Assembly (NCBI GenBank): GCA_913058345.1
Contig: CAJXQR010000001.1
Span: 186,001 to 250,000 of the forward strand
Length of the DNA: 64,000 nucleotides
DNA from: an uncultured Gammaproteobacteria bacterium
Lineage (GTDB): Bacteria; Pseudomonadota; Gammaproteobacteria; Pseudomonadales; Porticoccaceae
Reading direction: 5' to 3'
Shown here: piece after piece, positions 35,000-44,073 of the stretch
How positions within the stretch are numbered: the first letter of the stretch is position 1
Layout: every line of letters starts with the position of its first letter
Notes under the pieces: generated by a model
Databases searched by the model: none
Told to the model about the DNA's origin: nothing
Seen by the model: only the letters and a program-made list of their open reading frames with translations
Made by a program: the position numbers and the translations under genes

Positions 35000-36856
35000 T
35001 CAAAAACTTGTTTTAAAGACGATAGATACGTTGTCGCGATCATCATTGACGCCCGCTGTTCCCAGCCAGGTAACATATTGAAGATCCAGTGATGAGCTCA
35101 GATAGGTAAACCCTACTTTTGCAACAATACTACGCTGATTTTCCACTAACGATCCTGCACTAACGGGTGTATAGCCTTCGACGTGATGGACAAAAATTAT
35201 TGTCGGGGAAACGTTAACGTTGGCAAACGCATTGTTGTAAACCAGACCAGCGACCGCTGCATAACCCCAGGAAAAGTCTGTAATCGGACGGTCTAATCCA
35301 TCAACACCCTCGAAGATACCGGGATCAACAGTAGTACCAAATTGATCGGGTTGAATGTCGAGGCGATCTGTTTTATCACCATGCTCAAGCTCAGTAATCC
35401 ATACTGCAGAACCATCAAAGACAAGATTAATAGTGTCCGCGCCAAGGAAGTCAGTACCACCGGAGTAGGTAAAGTTCAGTAGATAGGTGTACACGTCACT
35501 GGCATTGATATCACAACCGTCGATTGTATTGGCGTATTCTGCCGTTGGATCAAAGTCGAGGCTTGGGCCAAATACCTGACCAACCTGCAGGCCTCCGAGG
35601 TCTGGCACCGAAACACCACTAATACCAAACAAATTACGGCACTCACGGGTATCGAAGAAGTTCTGCTTGAGGTTCAGTTCCATTGCGAACGAAGCACCAA
35701 ACAGGGTTTCACCATTGAGTGAGACGCCATACGTGTCTTGATCTTCACCGTACTTCCACTCGTACCCCGCCAGGGTGTCGTGGCCAGGGCGCGCGGGATC
35801 AGGTCGGGGAACGTAGTCCTCGTCCAGGCCAATGTATGGCGTGTAAGCGTGCGAGCGAACATAGTAAATGCCGAGGTCGGCGAAATTCAGCGACTCCAGA
35901 ATGAAGTGCATATTCACACCCCACTGGCCGCCGGAAGGCTCGTCCCGCCCGGCAAATTCAATGCCACGAACGAACAGATCGGGGTTATAACCCTCACCTA
36001 AAAAATCGAAAGGGCTAAACAATGTTCCGGCAGGAACAAAGATTGAGTTGCGCCAGTTCCAAGTGTAATACGCTTCAAGGCTAACGTTTTCGCTAATACC
36101 CAGGTTAAAGTAAGCGGTCTCCTGAGGCAGCAGGGTTTCTTTGACTTCAGTGCCTGGAGTCGTTGCCTTACCCATGTCTGTGGGGTTTTGCATCTGGCTG
36201 ATACCGCCACCCATAATGTTGCTCTCGCCCCAACTCACCACCTGTTTACCCACACGCACATTCAGAGGGCGATCTAAAACGCGAAAGTTGCCGTAGACAA
36301 AAAGGTCGTACAGGGTGAATTTCTTGCCGACTAGGTTTTGCGCGTCATCGGAAATACCGTCAACCAGTTGTTGTTCTGGTAGACCCTGGTTGAACGCGGG
36401 TGGGGCCCAGGGCCAGAGATTAGATCGTTCGCAATTTGTACAATCCTTACTTCTAATCGTATAGTCATAGCGATAAGAAAAACGAGTAAACATGCCGAAA
36501 TTACCATTGCTAATGCCCGCATCAGTCAATAGTGAAAGTGGTGAGCTATAAATATCACCGGCATCGTTAAAAACTGTCCAGTTGCCTGATGGATCAGCTG
36601 CACCGTGATGCTTAGCGCTTTCTGTGCGCATTGCGGTACTAGCGGAGAAAACGGTATCGACGAAGGCGTCGAACTCACCGATTTTAAATTCAAAGGCCTG
36701 TGTTTGGCTCGCCGCGAGCACAAGTGCACCGGCACTCGCTTTTCGAAGGAACGAGTGTAAAGCCGTTTTAGGTGATTGAAAGGTTGGTGAAACAGAACGC
36801 CGTTTTATATTTAGCGTGGAATTCAAGTTAGAACGTGCAAATATTTGATCGAACAA
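35000..36856 (-). CDS. DUF1302 family outer-membrane beta-barrel protein
   Basis: A 618-residue protein starting at TTG 36856, preceded by GGGGGGAG at a good distance. No ATG occurs for the next 70 or so codons, so the non-ATG start is likely real. A signal region (about residues 38-54, FLRKASAGALVLAASQTQAFEF) comes after a long polar leader. The mature part opens FKIGEFDAFVDTVFSASTAMRT, contains VRVGKQVVSWGESNIMGGGISQ, and ends in strand-like repeats with a terminal Phe (VSIVFKTSF), as expected for an outer-membrane barrel. Function is unknown; in other bacteria it pairs with DUF1329 and often with an RND-type transporter, absent here. Confidence 0.92.
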   Translation of the reverse strand: MFDQIFARSNLNSTLNIKRRSVSPTFQSPKTALHSFLRKASAGALVLAASQTQAFEFKIGEFDAFVDTVFSASTAMRTESAKHHGAADPSGNWTVFNDAGDIYSSPLSLLTDAGISNGNFGMFTRFSYRYDYTIRSKDCTNCERSNLWPWAPPAFNQGLPEQQLVDGISDDAQNLVGKKFTLYDLFVYGNFRVLDRPLNVRVGKQVVSWGESNIMGGGISQMQNPTDMGKATTPGTEVKETLLPQETAYFNLGISENVSLEAYYTWNWRNSIFVPAGTLFSPFDFLGEGYNPDLFVRGIEFAGRDEPSGGQWGVNMHFILESLNFADLGIYYVRSHAYTPYIGLDEDYVPRPDPARPGHDTLAGYEWKYGEDQDTYGVSLNGETLFGASFAMELNLKQNFFDTRECRNLFGISGVSVPDLGGLQVGQVFGPSLDFDPTAEYANTIDGCDINASDVYTYLLNFTYSGGTDFLGADTINLVFDGSAVWITELEHGDKTDRLDIQPDQFGTTVDPGIFEGVDGLDRPITDFSWGYAAVAGLVYNNAFANVNVSPTIIFVHHVEGYTPVSAGSLVENQRSIVAKVGFTYLSSSLDLQYVTWLGTAGVNDDRDNVSIVFKTSF

Positions 36857-37561
36857 AATACTCCCCCCATTTTTATAAGACTATGGAATACCGAGGTACT
36901 ACAAAGCATAAAAGCATTGCTGGTATACACTGAATGGCCACTTTTTTTGTTATGGACACCTCAGCGTGGGGACAAACTAATGGCCATAGAAAACTATGTC
37001 AATATATTTCCTAACTGCTCAATTACCCAGGCTTAAAAGCGAGCTTTTTTGCAAAAAATCTTCATAGGATTGGGTGTTCGAATCACGAAATATTAGTTTC
37101 GTTATTAACAACTTAGCGTATAAATCAGGGTCATGTCCTTTATAATATCTCATAATTATGATTGTTTGTTATTGAGAATATTTCCCAAAAGAATAATATC
37201 AATATCCATATCTTCAGGTTATCAGTTGTATTCCCTTGAGTTGTGTAAGCCCTTTTTTGTTGGTGCGATGTTATACGGCGTCTTTGATCAATCGCACTGA
37301 TACTATAGGGGGGGGCAAATAATTGCACCTCGCTTACGCTATTAATGGATATGCCGTTTACAAGCTCCTCTGTTCACGACATTTGTTGCGCCTAGAGAAG
37401 AAGAATATTCACAGCACGAGAATAGGGTGAGCGCATTAAAGTGTGAGTTTAAGCAAAGAATTCTTGGTGAGCAGACAATTGTAGGGAAAAGGGATCGACG
37501 ACACCTTCATTGATATACTAGGAGAGGAGCAAAAAAAATTGGTCACTATGGGAGTATGATA
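36857..37561. other. About 700-bp intergenic region between the divergent DUF1302 operon and gloA
   Basis: AT-rich; no gene or RNA element recognised. It presumably holds both promoters. A run of nine Gs lies at about 37307-37315. Confidence 0.45.
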
Positions 37562-37948
37562 ATGAAATTACTACATACAATGTTGCGGGTTGGCGATCTG
37601 GAGAAATCAGTCACTTTCTATACTCAAATGCTCGGCATGAAGTTGCTGCGTCAACGAGATTTCCCCGAAGGCCGCTTTACCTTGGCTTTTCTGGGTTATG
37701 GTTCAGAAAAAGAAAACACCGTACTTGAGCTGACCCATAACTGGGATACCTCAAGTTATGAGCTTGGTGAAGGTTATGGCCATATTGCCATTGGCGTGGA
37801 TGATGTTTACGCAACCTGCGATTACATTAAAAATCAGGGTGGTGTAGTGGTAAGAGAAGCGGGGCCAATGATGCACGGTAGTACTGTTTTGGCCTTTGTG
37901 GAAGATCCTGATGGCTATAAAATCGAATTGCTATCCCTCGATAAATAA
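37562..37948 (+). CDS. gloA: Lactoylglutathione lyase (glyoxalase I)
   Basis: A 128-residue enzyme that converts the methylglyoxal-glutathione hemithioacetal to lactoylglutathione. The start is ATG at 37562 ([16 protein letters not shown]), 7 bases after GGAG; ATG at 37556 is too close to that site. The four metal ligands of E. coli GloA have counterparts: His in LLHTM, Glu in VLELTHNW, His in GHIAIGVDD and Glu in YKIELLSL. The length is that of the compact Ni/Co-type bacterial enzyme. It is a single gene, convergent with the next one. Confidence 0.96.
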   Translation: MKLLHTMLRVGDLEKSVTFYTQMLGMKLLRQRDFPEGRFTLAFLGYGSEKENTVLELTHNWDTSSYELGEGYGHIAIGVDDVYATCDYIKNQGGVVVREAGPMMHGSTVLAFVEDPDGYKIELLSLDK

Positions 37949-37957
37949 CAAAATACC

Positions 37958-38380
37958 TTAATCAGCATTTTCGGCGTCGATTTCTAGAGGTGGTGTGTTA
38001 ACTTTCCTTCGTAACCAATTGAGACTATTGAGGATTTTTGGCTTTCTGACTATCTTGCGTTCCAGGCTAAATTTGCCTGGATAGTCCATTAATAATAATC
38101 CCATCGCAATGGTCAATAGGCCCTGGCCCGGTATAAAAAGCATAATAAGGCCTCCCAATAGGAGCACCCATCCGAGTAGGTTTTTACCTACTAAGCTCAC
38201 AATTCTAAGGATGGGGTGCGTTTGCTTTAGGGGCGTAGGGTGTCGTTTTTCATGGCAAAAGTAATCCACGGGAATACGCGCGACTAACCAGGGCAAGGTT
38301 AGCAAGCTAATAAAAAAAGTGAAGGCTGAAACGACGGCCATCCAGGTAAAGAGTGCCTGGTACTCTGCTAACCCAGCCAT
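37958..38380 (-). CDS. PGPGW family transmembrane protein
   Basis: A 140-residue membrane protein with an N-terminal helix (about residues 9-33). A central hydrophobic pair contains LLGWVLLLGGLIMLFIPGQGLLTIAMGLLLMDYPGK, matching the Pro-Gly-rich core of the PGPGW family, and a basic cytoplasmic tail follows. Function is unknown. The start ATG overlaps the TAA of ygfZ by one base, so the two genes are coupled. Confidence 0.78.
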   Translation of the reverse strand: MAGLAEYQALFTWMAVVSAFTFFISLLTLPWLVARIPVDYFCHEKRHPTPLKQTHPILRIVSLVGKNLLGWVLLLGGLIMLFIPGQGLLTIAMGLLLMDYPGKFSLERKIVRKPKILNSLNWLRRKVNTPPLEIDAENAD

Positions 38381-39417
38381 TATTCCGCAGCAAGTGTATA
38401 GGGGAGGTCCACTATATGGACGGCTGTGGTTTGGTTATTGATAATTAAGGAAGTCGCATCTGCTTGTTCTTCGTGCAGAATAGCAAGAACCTCAGCATTC
38501 TTTTCGTCCGCTGGCGCTGCTGATAATACACTGCCGACGAGTTTGTTATGAGGGCTTGAATACACTTCTGTACCCCGCTTGGGAGGCGTTGTATTTTCAA
38601 TAATGACTCGATAAGCACGTCGTTTGAGCTTGCCTAAATATTGCATACGAGCGACTATTTCCTGGCCAGTGTAACAACCCTTTTTAAAACTCACAGCGCC
38701 GATAGCCTGTAGGTTAAGCATTTGTGGCACAAATTGTTCGAAGGCTTCGGAGCGCACCTGGGCTAAACCGGCGCGAATAGATTGTAATTCCCAATAGCCG
38801 ACACCTGCAGGTTTAATAGTAGTCGCGAGCTCTAACCAGTATTTTTCTGCGCCAGACTTATCGACGATCAGTAAAAACTGCTGGGCACTGATGCGAAGCA
38901 ACAAGTAATTCTCACCGATGCAAAGTTGGGTTATAGCCTGTGGCACAGCGTCAAAGACCTGATCGAGTAGAGATTCACTGTCTGGGCCGCTAACGCCAAA
39001 TAGGCGATAGCCTTCACTGGCATCGCTTAGAGTGGTTTTAAAAAAAGCGGCATATTTTTCAAGGCGACTAATGCTTGATTCAACAAGAGGGCGGTGCATT
39101 ACCAGTAGAATGGTATCTATCGCGGCTTCAACGGCCTGATAGGAGGTCAGCATTCTGCCTTTGGGATTACAAATAGCGCCCGGCAAGAAAGTATCCTTGT
39201 TGAGCAGACGAGTATCGCTTGTGCTCTGTCCCTGTAAAAACTGCTTAGTGTCGACGCCCTCAAGAGCCAGCACGCCCAAATCGCTAAGATCTGTCAAGGC
39301 CGCTTTTAGCTCTGGATAGTCCGCTGGGGTTTCGCCAAAGGAAGTGACAAGTCCTTCATCGATCGTGGCTCCCTCTTGAATAAGAAAATTCTGCCAGTTG
39401 TTCATTACGTCAGCCAT
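38380..39417 (-). CDS. ygfZ: YgfZ/GcvT-family folate-binding protein
   Basis: A 345-residue tetrahydrofolate-dependent Fe-S cluster assembly or repair factor. The defining motif KGCYTGQE is present in VSFKKGCYTGQEIVARMQYLGKLKRR (about residues 237-262). LALEGVDTKQFLQGQSTSD near residue 52 is the usual N-terminal landmark. ATG 39417 is used; ATG 39405 (MNNWQNF) is possible. It lies divergent from sdhE, as in E. coli and Pseudomonas, and shares a 110-bp promoter region with it. Confidence 0.93.
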   Translation of the reverse strand: MADVMNNWQNFLIQEGATIDEGLVTSFGETPADYPELKAALTDLSDLGVLALEGVDTKQFLQGQSTSDTRLLNKDTFLPGAICNPKGRMLTSYQAVEAAIDTILLVMHRPLVESSISRLEKYAAFFKTTLSDASEGYRLFGVSGPDSESLLDQVFDAVPQAITQLCIGENYLLLRISAQQFLLIVDKSGAEKYWLELATTIKPAGVGYWELQSIRAGLAQVRSEAFEQFVPQMLNLQAIGAVSFKKGCYTGQEIVARMQYLGKLKRRAYRVIIENTTPPKRGTEVYSSPHNKLVGSVLSAAPADEKNAEVLAILHEEQADATSLIINNQTTAVHIVDLPYTLAAE

Positions 39418-39526
39418 TTTCGCTCGCTATTGAGATGGGTAGTTGTTCAAGCTTGCATTATAATGCCAGCTCAACAATTTGTATGTGAATTACCGTATTG
39501 CTGATCAATCAACGGTAAGCGCCACA

Positions 39527-39787
39527 ATGGGTATAGGTATGGATAAAGATCGTCTTTTCTGGGCCAGTCGTCGCGGTATGCTTGAGCTGGATATTATATT
39601 GCAAGCTTTTCTTGAGACGACTTACGACCAATTGAAGTCTGAAGAGCAATTGCTCTACCAAGAATTGCTGAGCTGTGAAGATCAGGATTTATTTGCCTGG
39701 TTAATGGCTCGAGAGGAACCGCAGGACGAGGCAACGGCAACCATTATTGCGATAATTCGTGCTAGTCAGCGTGCCCCAGCAGGCTGA
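39527..39787 (+). CDS. sdhE: FAD assembly factor SdhE
   Basis: An 86-residue helical protein that helps attach FAD to succinate dehydrogenase. The RGMLELD motif (SdhE/YgfY signature RGxxE) is near residue 15, and CEDQDLFAWLM matches the C-terminal helix region. The start is uncertain: ATG 39527 gives the same distance to RGM as in E. coli, ATG 39539 is a shorter option, and an upstream TTG at 39479 has no support. Its end overlaps the CptA-like gene by 29 bases. Confidence 0.92.
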   Translation: MGIGMDKDRLFWASRRGMLELDIILQAFLETTYDQLKSEEQLLYQELLSCEDQDLFAWLMAREEPQDEATATIIAIIRASQRAPAG

Positions 39788-40217
39788 GTTTTCTTTCAAA
39801 GAATCGATTCATGCACAGCGCCAAAAAATATGGCGTTTGCAGAACTTCCTGCTGGCGGTGGTTGCCTTGCTTATTCTCTGTTTAACCAACAGCGTGATCA
39901 TTTGTATCTTGCTAGAACTATTGCTCTTTCTGCTTGCGATTCATACTCGGCGCAGCTTGGCGAAGGGCGTTTGTATAGAAAACCTGATGGTCAGAAATAA
40001 ACGTGTGACAGTCACCATTGACGGCAGCCACTATGCTTTATCCTCATATCATTTAGATTATATGAGTCGTTGGCTTGCCACTGTCCGGTTAACAACTACA
40101 GCAGGGACGAGTTATTGTCTCGTAGTTTTCCCGAGCTTAATGGGTACAGGTAAATACTGCCAGTTGATGGCTTTGCTCAAGGCAGCGCGGCCAGATGTTC
40201 CCAGTCAGATTCGCTGA
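39759..40217 (+). CDS. cptA: YgfX/CptA-like membrane protein
   Basis: A 152-residue protein starting at a GTG inside the end of sdhE. Two adjacent membrane helices (about residues 28-62, LLAVVALLILCLTNSVIICILLELLLFLLAI) are followed by a soluble domain with VRNKRVTVTIDG and a closing VFPSLMGTGKYCQLMALLK. This matches the YgfX/CptA family found next to sdhE. E. coli YgfX was described as a toxin acting on cytoskeletal proteins, but that role is not established more widely. It is convergent with nadB, with only 5 bp between them. Confidence 0.8.
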   Translation: MLVSVPQQAEFSFKESIHAQRQKIWRLQNFLLAVVALLILCLTNSVIICILLELLLFLLAIHTRRSLAKGVCIENLMVRNKRVTVTIDGSHYALSSYHLDYMSRWLATVRLTTTAGTSYCLVVFPSLMGTGKYCQLMALLKAARPDVPSQIR

Positions 40218-40222
40218 TGTGG

Positions 40223-41845
40223 TCAATTTTTACTAACAATAATATCCTGCCCCGCAAAATTCATGGGCACCAGGATAGTGTCTTTAGCGACGGCTGACAA
40301 TTGCGGGTGATCGAGAGTGAAATGCAGACCTCGGCTTTCCTTGCGCAGCATCGCCGAACGAATAATTAATTCGGCAACCACGGCAAGATTGCGCAGTTCA
40401 AGCAAATCGCGGCTTATCTTATAATTGCTATAGTACTCTTGGATTTCCCTTTGTAAAAGACGCACGCGGTTTTCTGCTCTTTCGAGACGCTTACGGGTTC
40501 GCACAATACCCACGTAGTCCCACATAAAATGACGTAGTTCTTCCCAGTTGTGGGAGATCACTACATCTTCATCAGAGTAGGTAACGCGAGATGAATCCCA
40601 CTCCTTGGTGTAGCTGGGTTCGGGGATCGTTTCGATGTGTTGGCGAATACTTTCAGCGGCTGCGCGTGCAAATACCAGGCATTCTAGTAAAGAATTACTT
40701 GCCATGCGATTGGCCCCGTGTAAACCAGTAAAGGCGCATTCGCCAATAGCATACAAATTGTCCAGGTCAGTGCGTCCGTGATTGTCCGTCACAATACCGC
40801 CACAGGTGTAATGGGCCGCGGGCACAATGGGGATACGTTCACGGGTGATATCGATACCAAATTCAAGGCACTGCGCTTTAACAGTGGGAAAGTGTTTGTC
40901 GATAAAGTCGGCAGGCTTATGGCTAATATCCAAGTAGAGACAATCACAACCAAGGCGTTTCATTTCATGATCGATGGCGCGAGCGACGATATCCCGTGGT
41001 GCCAATTCACCTTTTGGGTGGAAGTCAAACATAAAGCGCTTGCCATCAGGCAGTAATAGGTAGGCTCCTTCTCCTCGCAGGGCTTCAGATACCAAAAAAG
41101 CCTTGGCTTTTGGATGAAAGAGGCAAGTTGGGTGAAATTGATTAAATTCCATGTTAGCGACACGACAACCCCGGCGCCAAGCTGCGGCTATACCATCACC
41201 GCTAGCACCGTCGGCATTACTGGTATAAAGATAGACTTTGCTCGCGCCGCCAGTGGCGAGAATCACAACCTTTGCCTGGAACAAGCAGACCCTATCTCGC
41301 CTGGTGTCGAGTGCATAGGCACCATTACAGCGAAAGCTTCGAGAGTTAGTATCGGCCTGGGTGGTCAGGTCAACGACGACATGCTGCTCAAAAATATCGA
41401 GATTGGCTGTTTTGAGAACGCGTTCTGCAAGAGTGCTCGACAGTGCTTGCCCTGTGGCGTCAGTGCTGTGGAGGATACGTCGATGACTGTGCCCTCCCTC
41501 TTGGGTGAGGTGGTACTCACCATTTTCAGCATTGCGACTGAATTCCATGCCAGTGTCGATTAGCCATTGCAGTGCTTCAGGGCCCTGTTCTACTGTTTGC
41601 CGTACGACGTCCTCGTGACAAAGCCCAGCCCCCGCAGTGAGCGTGTCAGCAACGTGGGAATCGAGACTGTCTTCTTCGCTAAACACAGCTGCGATTCCGC
41701 CCTGTGCAAGCCAGGTCGAACCAGTTTGTAATTTGTCTTTGCTCAACAGAGCAACGCGATGGTCAGGGGCCAGGTGCAGAGCGAGGGTCATGCCAGCAGC
41801 ACCGCTGCCTATGATAAGTATTTCGTATTGGTAGGTTTTTTTCAC
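40223..41845 (-). CDS. nadB: L-aspartate oxidase
   Basis: A 540-residue flavoenzyme that oxidises aspartate to iminoaspartate, the first step of de novo NAD synthesis. It starts at GTG ([25 protein letters not shown]). The FAD motif GSGAAG is at about residues 13-18. [28 protein letters not shown], the capping-domain stretch [13 protein letters not shown], and [26 protein letters not shown] are typical of NadB. It is divergent from rpoE, the usual gammaproteobacterial arrangement. Confidence 0.97.
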   Translation of the reverse strand: MKKTYQYEILIIGSGAAGMTLALHLAPDHRVALLSKDKLQTGSTWLAQGGIAAVFSEEDSLDSHVADTLTAGAGLCHEDVVRQTVEQGPEALQWLIDTGMEFSRNAENGEYHLTQEGGHSHRRILHSTDATGQALSSTLAERVLKTANLDIFEQHVVVDLTTQADTNSRSFRCNGAYALDTRRDRVCLFQAKVVILATGGASKVYLYTSNADGASGDGIAAAWRRGCRVANMEFNQFHPTCLFHPKAKAFLVSEALRGEGAYLLLPDGKRFMFDFHPKGELAPRDIVARAIDHEMKRLGCDCLYLDISHKPADFIDKHFPTVKAQCLEFGIDITRERIPIVPAAHYTCGGIVTDNHGRTDLDNLYAIGECAFTGLHGANRMASNSLLECLVFARAAAESIRQHIETIPEPSYTKEWDSSRVTYSDEDVVISHNWEELRHFMWDYVGIVRTRKRLERAENRVRLLQREIQEYYSNYKISRDLLELRNLAVVAELIIRSAMLRKESRGLHFTLDHPQLSAVAKDTILVPMNFAGQDIIVSKN

Positions 41846-42025
41846 GTCAGACTAATCACTTAGGGTTTTTCATAGGGTATGGAGGGTGTCAATAGGGTGA
41901 CTGGCAGAGCGACATGATAGTATAGCGCTCGAAAAAAGCCCACATGCGATTACTCAATGGTCATGAACGAAAAACCTGGCTGGCGGTCAGCAGGAGGGCT
42001 TAAAAGTACAACAAGTGGAGAGAGA

Positions 42026-42619
42026 ATGGCGACCAACAATGATACAGATACTGATAAACAGCTGGTCGCACGTGTGCAAAAGGGTGATAAGCGCGCTTTT
42101 GACTTGTTGGTGATTAAATACCAACACAAAGTCGCAGCAATAGTTGGGCGTTACATTTACGATCGGGAAGAGGTCAGAGATATAGTGCAGGAAGCTTTTA
42201 TCAAAGCTTACCGAGCCATCGGTTCTTTCCGTGGTGATAGCCAGTTCTATACCTGGCTTTACCGCATCGCTGTAAATACAGCGAAGAACTTTTTAGTTTC
42301 ACGCAGTCGACGCCCGCCAGCAAGTGACATTGAAGTGGAAGATGCTGAATTTTATAGTGATGCTGACAATATGCGTGACGTAGCATCCCCCGAGAATCTG
42401 GCTTTTCGCGATGAGCTACAAGACGTTGTTGATAAGTCGATACAAGCTTTACCTGAGGATCTGCGTGCTGCTGTCAGTCTACGGGAATTTGATGGGTTGA
42501 GTTATGAAGACATTGCTGCTGTGATGGATTGCCCTGTGGGTACAGTGCGTTCACGGATTTTTAGGGCTCGAGAGGCGATCGACGCTCAGGTTAAAGCGTT
42601 ATTAGATGGTCGCCTTTAG
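42026..42619 (+). CDS. rpoE: RNA polymerase sigma factor RpoE (AlgU)
   Basis: A 197-residue ECF sigma factor for envelope stress. The start ATG at 42026 (MATNNDTDTDKQLVARVQKGD) follows GGAGAGAGA; a longer frame from 41957 lacks support. Region 2 is clear (YIYDREEVRDIVQEAFIKAYRAIGSFRGDSQFYTWLYRIAVNTAKNFLVSRSRR), as is region 4 (DLRAAVSLREFDGLSYEDIAAVMDCPVGTVRSRIFRAREAI). A loose sigma-E-like sequence (GAACGA, 16 bases, TCAGC) lies just upstream at about 41966-41992 and might allow autoregulation. Confidence 0.96.
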   Translation: MATNNDTDTDKQLVARVQKGDKRAFDLLVIKYQHKVAAIVGRYIYDREEVRDIVQEAFIKAYRAIGSFRGDSQFYTWLYRIAVNTAKNFLVSRSRRPPASDIEVEDAEFYSDADNMRDVASPENLAFRDELQDVVDKSIQALPEDLRAAVSLREFDGLSYEDIAAVMDCPVGTVRSRIFRAREAIDAQVKALLDGRL

Positions 42620-42656
42620 GTTTTTCGACAAAGTACAGTGTGTTGACATCACTTCG

Positions 42657-42684
42657 GGAACTTTCCTAGATTGCTTAAGTCGGA
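42657..42684 (+). promoter_or_regulatory. Candidate sigma-E promoter driving rseA
   Basis: GGAACTT (42657-42663), a 16-base spacer and TCGGA (42680-42684) closely match the sigma-E/AlgU consensus GGAACTT-N16-TCnnA. It sits between rpoE and rseA, about 90 bp before the rseA ATG, so activated RpoE would boost its own anti-sigma factor. Confidence 0.65.
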
Positions 42685-42773
42685 TTAATTGTGAATGATC
42701 AGCTCCTGTGGTCTCACTCGTTTAGTAACGTTTACAGATTAATAATTAAAGAATCATTAGAAGGTCTGGTCCT

Positions 42774-43469
42774 ATGAATGAACAGCCTGGCGCTAAATTG
42801 CGAGAGACACTTTCGGCATTGATGGATGATGAAGCATCCGAGCTGGAGCTTCACCGCATCATGCGGGAAACAAGTTCAGAAAAATCTCTCAACGAGACGT
42901 GGTCTCGCTACCATCTTGCCGCTAGTGCAATGCGGAAAGAACTGCCGGTTGATTTTGTTGATTCTTCAGCTGAGTTGAGAGCTGGTATTAGTATGGCTTT
43001 GGTCAATGATCCTCTGCCCCGACATCGTCGACAGTGGGGCCAGGCAGTAGGGCGGGCGGCAATAGCGGCAAGTGTGGCGGTGCTTGCCATTTTTGGTGCT
43101 CAACAGTATCAGTTTTTTGAGCCGACAAGGTCTGAACCCCTTGCTGTCCAGACTAATACTCAAAACCAGGTGCAACTAAAAGCAGCGCAAAATGATCATC
43201 AAGGCCCTCAATTTCAGTTGCCCTCTGGTTTTGAAGTGCCTCAGGCGACAGCTCGCACAGTGAGTTCAGGTGCTTATACCAGTAATCAAAATCACCTTTT
43301 AGTAAAGCAAACTGAAGTGCAGGAGAGCTTAAGTGACTTTGGCAGTGATCCCCAGATTCAGGCTTATATGAAGCGCTTAATGTTGCAGCAAGCCAATCGT
43401 ACTCACCGCTCTTCGAATGCTATATTTCTACCCGCTGGAAGCCCTTCAGAACACCTCACAGGGCAATAA
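42774..43469 (+). CDS. rseA: Anti-sigma-E factor RseA (MucA-like)
   Basis: A 231-residue single-pass membrane protein that holds RpoE. The cytoplasmic N-terminal domain (residues 1-60, ETLSALMDDEASELELHRIMRE...WSRYHLAASAMRKE) is the RseA sigma-binding fold. One membrane helix lies at about 97-116 (AAIAASVAVLAIFGAQQY). The periplasmic part is Gln/Ser-rich and unlike MucA in detail. The C-terminal residues do not resemble the E. coli DegS-activating tail in an obvious way. It is followed directly by rseC, with no rseB between. Confidence 0.92.
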   Translation: MNEQPGAKLRETLSALMDDEASELELHRIMRETSSEKSLNETWSRYHLAASAMRKELPVDFVDSSAELRAGISMALVNDPLPRHRRQWGQAVGRAAIAASVAVLAIFGAQQYQFFEPTRSEPLAVQTNTQNQVQLKAAQNDHQGPQFQLPSGFEVPQATARTVSSGAYTSNQNHLLVKQTEVQESLSDFGSDPQIQAYMKRLMLQQANRTHRSSNAIFLPAGSPSEHLTGQ

Positions 43470-43547
43470 TCAAAGAAGCATCTATACCCCAGTGATGTGT
43501 GAGGCATTGAGCGAATGCGTGCGATGACAAGTTCTTAGCTTCCTCTC

Positions 43548-44000
43548 ATGTGGAGAGCCCTTTCCTTGATTGAAGAAATTGTTAAAGTCCTTGATATCCA
43601 TGCTGAATATTTGTGGGTTGAAGGTGTTCAGCGCTCCGCCTGTCAGTCTTGCGTGGCTCAACAGGGTTGTGGGCAACGTATCTTGGCGCGGTACACGGCA
43701 CACCCGGTCCGCTTACGTGTTGCGCTTGACGGACGCAGCGCGGCAGCATTTCACGTCGGGCAAAATGTCACCATCGGTATTGAGGATCATGCAGTAGTTC
43801 GTGGCTCTTTGTTGATTTATCTGCTGCCATTACTCCTGCTTTTGTTGGGAGTCGGTCTTGGTGATATCTTATTTGCCAATGATTTGGCCGCTATTAGTTG
43901 TGGCCTGCTCGCTTTATTTAGCGGTGGATTATTTAGTGGCCGCCTCTTAAATTCCCCTGCCTGTGAGTCGATGTTACAGGCGCAATTGCTTGATGTTTGA
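43548..44000 (+). CDS. rseC: RseC/MucC family protein
   Basis: An inner-membrane protein of about 144-150 residues. The cysteine cluster ACQSCVAQQGCGQ (about residues 31-43) and two membrane helices (about 89-110 and 115-135) are the RseC/MucC layout. ATG at 43548 is the first start. TTG at 43566 would give MIEEIVKVLD, which aligns better with E. coli RseC (MIKEW), so the true start may be there. RseC modulates the sigma-E response and relates to the Rsx electron-transfer system. Confidence 0.88.
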   Translation: MWRALSLIEEIVKVLDIHAEYLWVEGVQRSACQSCVAQQGCGQRILARYTAHPVRLRVALDGRSAAAFHVGQNVTIGIEDHAVVRGSLLIYLLPLLLLLLGVGLGDILFANDLAAISCGLLALFSGGLFSGRLLNSPACESMLQAQLLDV

Positions 44001-44073
44001 TGTCTGCCAAACGTTTAAATTAGGTTGACTGATAGTTGGTCTTGTTGAATAACGAATTGAAGAGGAACCTTTG

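Noticed and set aside
36892-37036. Short plus-strand frame after the DUF1302 start region
   Set aside because: Short, no ribosome site, and in AT-rich promoter DNA between divergent genes.
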